Of a DNA stretch of 64,000 nucleotides, positions 61,301 through 64,000 are shown piece after piece. This DNA comes from Pseudoflavonifractor capillosus (lineage in GTDB: Bacteria > Bacillota > Clostridia > Oscillospirales > Oscillospiraceae). Made by a program: the position numbers and the translations under genes. Within the stretch, counting starts at the first letter, position 1; each line of letters starts with the position of its first letter. The stretch lies in assembly GCF_016902575.1 (NCBI RefSeq), contig NZ_JACSNZ010000005.1:62001-126000 (forward strand). The letters run 5' to 3'. The notes beneath the pieces were generated by a model, which saw only the letters and a program-made list of their open reading frames with translations, was not told the origin of the DNA and ran no database searches.

Positions 61301-61959
61301 TCCCGCATGACCAAATACTTTTTCGTCTTCTCCGCTTGAACCCGCAAAGGTTCCACTTGCAGCTCAAGTTCGTCGATTTTATCGTTGATACGAACCAGGT
61401 TTTCCTGGGTGCGCTCCAGCTTGCGCTCTGCCTCCTCCTTGCGGTGGCGGAACTTGGAGATGCCGGCTGCCTCCTCAAACACCTCACGCCGATCAGAACT
61501 TTTCACCGAGAGAATCTCGTCAATCTTACCCTGGCCGATGATGGAGTAGCCCTCACGGCCCAGGCCAGTGTCCATAAAAAGCTCATTGATATCCCGCAGG
61601 CGGCAGGAGCGGCGATTGATGTAGTATTCGCTCTCCCCGGAACGGTAGTATCGGCGTGTCACCGCCACTTCCTGCTCGTCCAGAGCCAGCAGATGCTGGC
61701 TGTTGTCCAGCACCAACGTCACCTCTGCAAAGCCCAGGCTCTTGCGCTTGGCCGTGCCGTCAAAAATGACGTCCTCCATCTTGTTGCCACGAAGTGTGCG
61801 GGTAGACTGCTCCCCCATCACCCACCGGATGGCATCAGCTATATTGGATTTTCCGGATCCGTTGGGCCCCACAATCACGGTGATATCGGCGCCGAAGGTC
61901 AGCACCGTCTTCTCCGGAAAAGACTTGAACCCTTGGATCTCCAATGCCTTCAAATACAA
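58387..61959 (-). CDS. smc: Chromosome segregation ATPase SMC
   Basis: 1190 residues. Walker A GPNGSGKS at 31-38, long coiled coil, Gly-rich hinge in the middle (PVAGLIHVPDAYAVAIEIALGGAMQHMVVE ... LDGQVLNAGGSMTGGS), return coiled coil, then signature LLSGGEKAFVAIALYFAI and Walker B FCVMDEIEAALDDANV. Start: TTG 61959 gives the family N-terminus MYLKALEIQGFKSF; TTG 61953 has better spacing from AAGGA, and ATG 61995 is a longer option. rnc, usually upstream, is absent. Confidence 0.95.
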   Translation of the reverse strand: MYLKALEIQGFKSFPEKTVLTFGADITVIVGPNGSGKSNIADAIRWVMGEQSTRTLRGNKMEDVIFDGTAKRKSLGFAEVTLVLDNSQHLLALDEQEVAVTRRYYRSGESEYYINRRSCRLRDINELFMDTGLGREGYSIIGQGKIDEILSVKSSDRREVFEEAAGISKFRHRKEEAERKLERTQENLVRINDKIDELELQVEPLRVQAEKTKKYLVMRDELRGLEISVWLEQLEQLRANGIQLKTALDTATSQREALRGELDRLYQLAEDYAHQMQQQEVQAEEIRRAQSDLEQQVHQGQSQLELLRRDQKNNTENIRRIQDELEQQAGRAGSLAQQVAQRRQRLTQVEEEMARLQTQLDGLEEKSRHLMDSVGCLDEELAQLRERERLEQASAGEAKALLSALSAAGQELMDREESISRELLEEEARKRELEQEQERRKEQLVQLETERDSISNTVSGYQMRLQTRQRKAQQAQEAFRRLEMEQNNLQSRIHMLSEMEKLYEGYSKSVKLLMGEAKRGNLSGIRGPVAGLIHVPDAYAVAIEIALGGAMQHMVVERDQDAKQAIGWLKRRDGGRATFLPMNTIRPGSLRESGLEDQPGYVGMANELIEYHQDYRNVMSNLLGRIVIAQNLDQAMAMARRYGHRFRIVTLDGQVLNAGGSMTGGSTSRSAGILSRTNELERLRGQMNALTQEAAGAKEQLAQAQREQTAAQYELDAAMAQLRQAEDGVLTYSQQVEHAAQQLTQAQQRCEALRQERSGLERRSQENMEAAAQAKARIAQLEGAAADLQAQSQDKSQGQSTLQQQLDACSQEKAALRAQFAGLEGEQTAMQANLSQLEQLQRDISGDTAGRQDMIARLEEENQQIQQQMIQQDRQVQALLGQKEESSRKLTGVNRDKLELEGKRNQVDKLAREKNNDLLSMEREVSVLEQKSMAAAMEESQILDKLWESYQLSHEAARAQRVALESVARAQRRIGELKRSISALGSINPDAVEEYQRIYERYSYLTGQRDDVTASKRELEEIIRQITGEMKEIFQEKFQQIRETFQETFLELFRGGKATLELEDPEDILGCGIEIKAQPPGKALKIISLLSGGEKAFVAIALYFAILKVRPTPFCVMDEIEAALDDANVVRYAQYLRRMSDRTQFIAISHRRGTMEEADVLYGVTMQEQGVSRILTVNLNEMEQTLDLKD

Positions 61960-62089
61960 TCCTTGCACCCCATTATTCCCGGCTCTGTGTTTCATTTCTC
62001 CCTGCGATACATCGCAAGGCAATACATGTTGATTGTATCATTATTTCCCCATAGTTGCAACCATTTCCCCCGTTTTTCCCCCAGCGCAC

Positions 62090-62120
62090 AAAAGGGGCAG
62101 CCCCATGGGCCACCCCTTTT
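62090..62120 (-). terminator. Terminator after lysC
   Basis: AAAAGGGGCAGCCC / GGGCCACCCCTTTT stem with a 3-nt apex, 5 nt after the lysC stop (62125), separating it from smc. Confidence 0.85.
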
Positions 62121-62124
62121 CGTA

Positions 62125-63351
62125 TTATTGCGCACCGTTAAACTCGTCGTAGAACCGATCGTGCACCACCTGCACCGCCCGATCGGCATCATTGATGTCC
62201 ACCAGAACGGACACTTTGATCTCACTGGTGGAAATCATATTGATGTTGATTCCTGCACTGAACAACGCCTCAAACATGGCTGCTGCCACACCGGGGTTGT
62301 TAATCATTCCTGCACCCACAATAGACACTTTGGCGATGTTGTCCGAGACATCGATGTGGTCGAAGGCAATCACCTCACGGTTATCCTCCAGCAGCTTGCG
62401 CGCCAAGTCCATGTCACTCTTGGCCACAGTAAAGCTGATGTCCTTGGTCTCGCTGCGGCCAATGGACTGAAGAATGATGTCCACGTTGACATTGTTCCGA
62501 GCCAGCAGAGAGAAAATCTTAAAGGCAATGCCCGGCGTATCTTCCAGGCCAACCAGGGCCAGACGGGCAATGTTCTTATCCTTGGCCACACCGCTGATAT
62601 GAGACTTTTCCATGCGCTTGACTACCTCCTTGACTTTTGTACCAGGTGTACCGGAAAAGCTGGAGAGCACCTCCAGCTCCACATCATACCGTTTTGCCAT
62701 CTCCACCGACCGGTTATGCAGGACCTGCGCCCCCAGCGTGGCCAGCTCCAGCATCTCCTGATAGGTGATCTCATCCAACTTACGGGCTGTGGGCACCATG
62801 CGAGGATCAGCCGTGTAGATGCCGTCCACATCCGTGTAGATCTGACACAGATCTGCATGGAGCACCGCAGCCAGCGCCACCGCCGAGGTATCCGAGCCGC
62901 CCCGGCCCAGGGTGGTGATATCCCCATATTTGTTGATCCCCTGGAAGCCGGTCACAATGACGATACGACGCTTATCCAGCTCTTCCAGAATGCGATCCGG
63001 CTTTACCCGCTTGATGCGGGCATTGGTGTAGCCGGAGTTGGTATGAAACCCTGCCTGCCACCCGGTGAGGGACACCACGGGGTACCCCATGTTCTCAATG
63101 GCCATGGCGCACAGGGCGCAGGAAATCTGCTCCCCGGTAGACAAAAGCATATCCATCTCCCGACGGGAGGGGGTGGGATTCAGCTCCAGGGCCTTTTCAA
63201 TCAAATCGTCGGTGGTGTCACCCTGAGCTGACAGCACCACCACCACGCTATTTCCCTTCTGATATGTCTCCGTGATGATGCGGGCCACATTGCGCACCCG
63301 CTGGGCATCTGCCACGGAAGATCCTCCAAATTTTTGTACGATCAGTGCCAT
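62125..63351 (-). CDS. lysC: Aspartate kinase
   Basis: First step of the aspartate family pathway. 408 residues: IVQKFGGSSVADAQRVRN (phosphate loop), TGFQGINKYGDITTLGRGGSDTSAVALA (substrate site), then two C-terminal ACT domains (LVGLEDTPGIAFKIFSLLARNNVNVDIILQ, and VSIVGAGMINNPGVAAAMFEALFSAGININMISTSEIK) for lysine/threonine feedback. ATG 63351 chosen. Follows hom by 57 nt; no lysine riboswitch fits in that gap. Confidence 0.96.
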   Translation of the reverse strand: MALIVQKFGGSSVADAQRVRNVARIITETYQKGNSVVVVLSAQGDTTDDLIEKALELNPTPSRREMDMLLSTGEQISCALCAMAIENMGYPVVSLTGWQAGFHTNSGYTNARIKRVKPDRILEELDKRRIVIVTGFQGINKYGDITTLGRGGSDTSAVALAAVLHADLCQIYTDVDGIYTADPRMVPTARKLDEITYQEMLELATLGAQVLHNRSVEMAKRYDVELEVLSSFSGTPGTKVKEVVKRMEKSHISGVAKDKNIARLALVGLEDTPGIAFKIFSLLARNNVNVDIILQSIGRSETKDISFTVAKSDMDLARKLLEDNREVIAFDHIDVSDNIAKVSIVGAGMINNPGVAAAMFEALFSAGININMISTSEIKVSVLVDINDADRAVQVVHDRFYDEFNGAQ

Positions 63352-63408
63352 CACTCTCTCCATCCTTTCGGGCCGTGTCTCCGCCCCATTCTATGCCGAG
63401 TTTTCCGT

Positions 63409-64000
63409 TTAGTTGAGCACACGAATCAGGGACAGTACGGTCATCCCACGGAGCTTTTCCCTCAGCTGTGCCTCGGTCATGGCTTTTTCGGTGATTCCTG
63501 CCGCTTCTCCAGCCACAGCTCCGCTGCGGGCCAGCAGCTTCACCTCACCCACCTGACTGCGCAGGGCATCCGCAGACGCCTGGACCCGCACATAGAAGCG
63601 GCTGGCCAGTTCCTCCGTGCCACACACCAAGGCAGCATCTCCCTGCTCCCATGTGATGGGACTGCGATTCCCCTTGCTGCGGGCAATATCCATCACATCT
63701 GCCACCACAGCCGAGGCGGTGGGCAGCTTGCCGGCACCACGGCCATAGAACATCACATCGCCCACGGCATTGCCTCGGACAAACACCGCATTGAATACGT
63801 CGTCCACCCCGGCAATGGGGTGCCCTGCATCCACCAGATGGGGCGCCACATAGGCACACACCCGGCCGTCTGCCTGACGTACTGCACGACCCAACAGTTT
63901 GATCTTCTTCCCAGCCCCGTCGGCGTAGTCCACATCGGCCAGCGAGATCCCGGTGATACCCTCGGTGGGCACCAGCTGTGGATCCACGTTCTTTCCAAAG
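63409..64000 (-). CDS. hom: Homoserine dehydrogenase, C-terminal part
   Basis: Only the last 196 codons or so are inside the window; the frame stays open to the edge. Visible: catalytic-domain segment DPQLVPTEGITGISLADVDYADGAGKKIKLLGRA, GNAVGDVMFYGRGAGKLPTASAVVADVMD (substrate domain) and a C-terminal ACT-like region (RFYVRVQASADALRSQVGEVKLL). Reduces aspartate semialdehyde to homoserine. Sits upstream of lysC, consistent with a threonine/methionine operon. Confidence 0.93.
   Translation of the reverse strand, partial: FGKNVDPQLVPTEGITGISLADVDYADGAGKKIKLLGRAVRQADGRVCAYVAPHLVDAGHPIAGVDDVFNAVFVRGNAVGDVMFYGRGAGKLPTASAVVADVMDIARSKGNRSPITWEQGDAALVCGTEELASRFYVRVQASADALRSQVGEVKLLARSGAVAGEAAGITEKAMTEAQLREKLRGMTVLSLIRVLN

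Noticed and set aside
60853-63231. A 792-codon open frame on the plus strand
   Set aside because: It lies antisense to smc and lysC, both certain genes. Long antisense frames arise in GC-rich coding DNA; it has no recognisable domain and no ribosome site.
63352-63408. Lysine riboswitch before lysC
   Set aside because: The 57-nt gap to hom is far too short for the aptamer.

Overview
The window looks like a chromosomal segment of a GC-rich (by eye well over 50% GC), spore-forming, anaerobic Clostridia, most like the Oscillospiraceae (Flavonifractor / Lawsonibacter / Intestinimonas type). This rests on the spore genes spoIVA, spoVM, cwlD and a DUF3794-LysM coat-type protein, on rubrerythrin, on c-di-AMP and PrkC/PrpC signalling, and on Firmicutes gene orders (ylxM-ffh-rpsP-khpA-rimM-trmD, remA-gmk-rpoZ-priA-def-fmt-rsmB-rlmN-prpC-prkC-rsgA). 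The assignment is inference from gene content and no 16S gene is present. I see no prophage, CRISPR array, rRNA or complete insertion sequence. Nearly all of the window is housekeeping DNA.

Layout. 1-9.5 kb, minus: fba (cut by the window edge), a tyrosine recombinase, radA-cwlD-nif3-trmK, a DUF1858 protein, an aminotransferase, a catalytically degenerate type III pantothenate kinase (coaX-like), then leuCDB to 10.8 kb with a divergent Crp/Fnr regulator. 11.6-12.0 kb: a sigma-factor remnant fused to an unrelated tail. 12.2-31.9 kb, minus: a long co-directional block running cdaA-cdaR, DUF5685, a DnaJ-like protein, yicC-remA-gmk-rpoZ, priA-def-fmt-rsmB-rlmN-prpC-prkC-rsgA, the tiny spoVM gene, DUF3794-LysM and spoIVA. 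32-39.7 kb: an amidohydrolase, glyA, nth, folD, lgt and the M16 pair yfmH/yfmF. 40-45.7 kb, plus: ylxM-ffh-rpsP-khpA-rimM-trmD-coaW-rsmA. 45.8-47.1 kb: an amidase and two tRNA genes. 47.4-52.5 kb, plus: pyrC-pyrF-pyrK-pyrD and a histidine phosphatase-GNAT fusion. 52.5-53.9 kb: a hairpin-rich noncoding tract, an acidic lipoprotein and rubrerythrin. 54-64 kb, minus: hom (cut), lysC, smc-ftsY, rph-rdgB, yhbY, nadD-yqeK, rsfS.

How the genes fit together. The ribosome and membrane-targeting genes (ffh, ftsY, rpsP, rimM, trmD, rsmA, rsmB, rlmN, rsgA, rsfS) sit with initiation and N-terminal processing (fmt, def). Spore-envelope genes cluster at 12-15.6 kb: SpoVM lies 1.8 kb upstream of its partner SpoIVA. 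Coenzyme A synthesis appears to depend on a type II kinase (coaW, 44 kb), because the type III homologue at 7.1 kb has lost its conserved aspartates. The parts least explained by known families are three noncoding, hairpin-dense tracts (13.7, 47.2 and 52.6 kb), one of them bounded by two 34-bp copies of a terminator, the sigma-remnant fusion, and the hairpins that contain the ribosome-binding sites of cwlD and spoVM. No complete new multi-gene system is evident.
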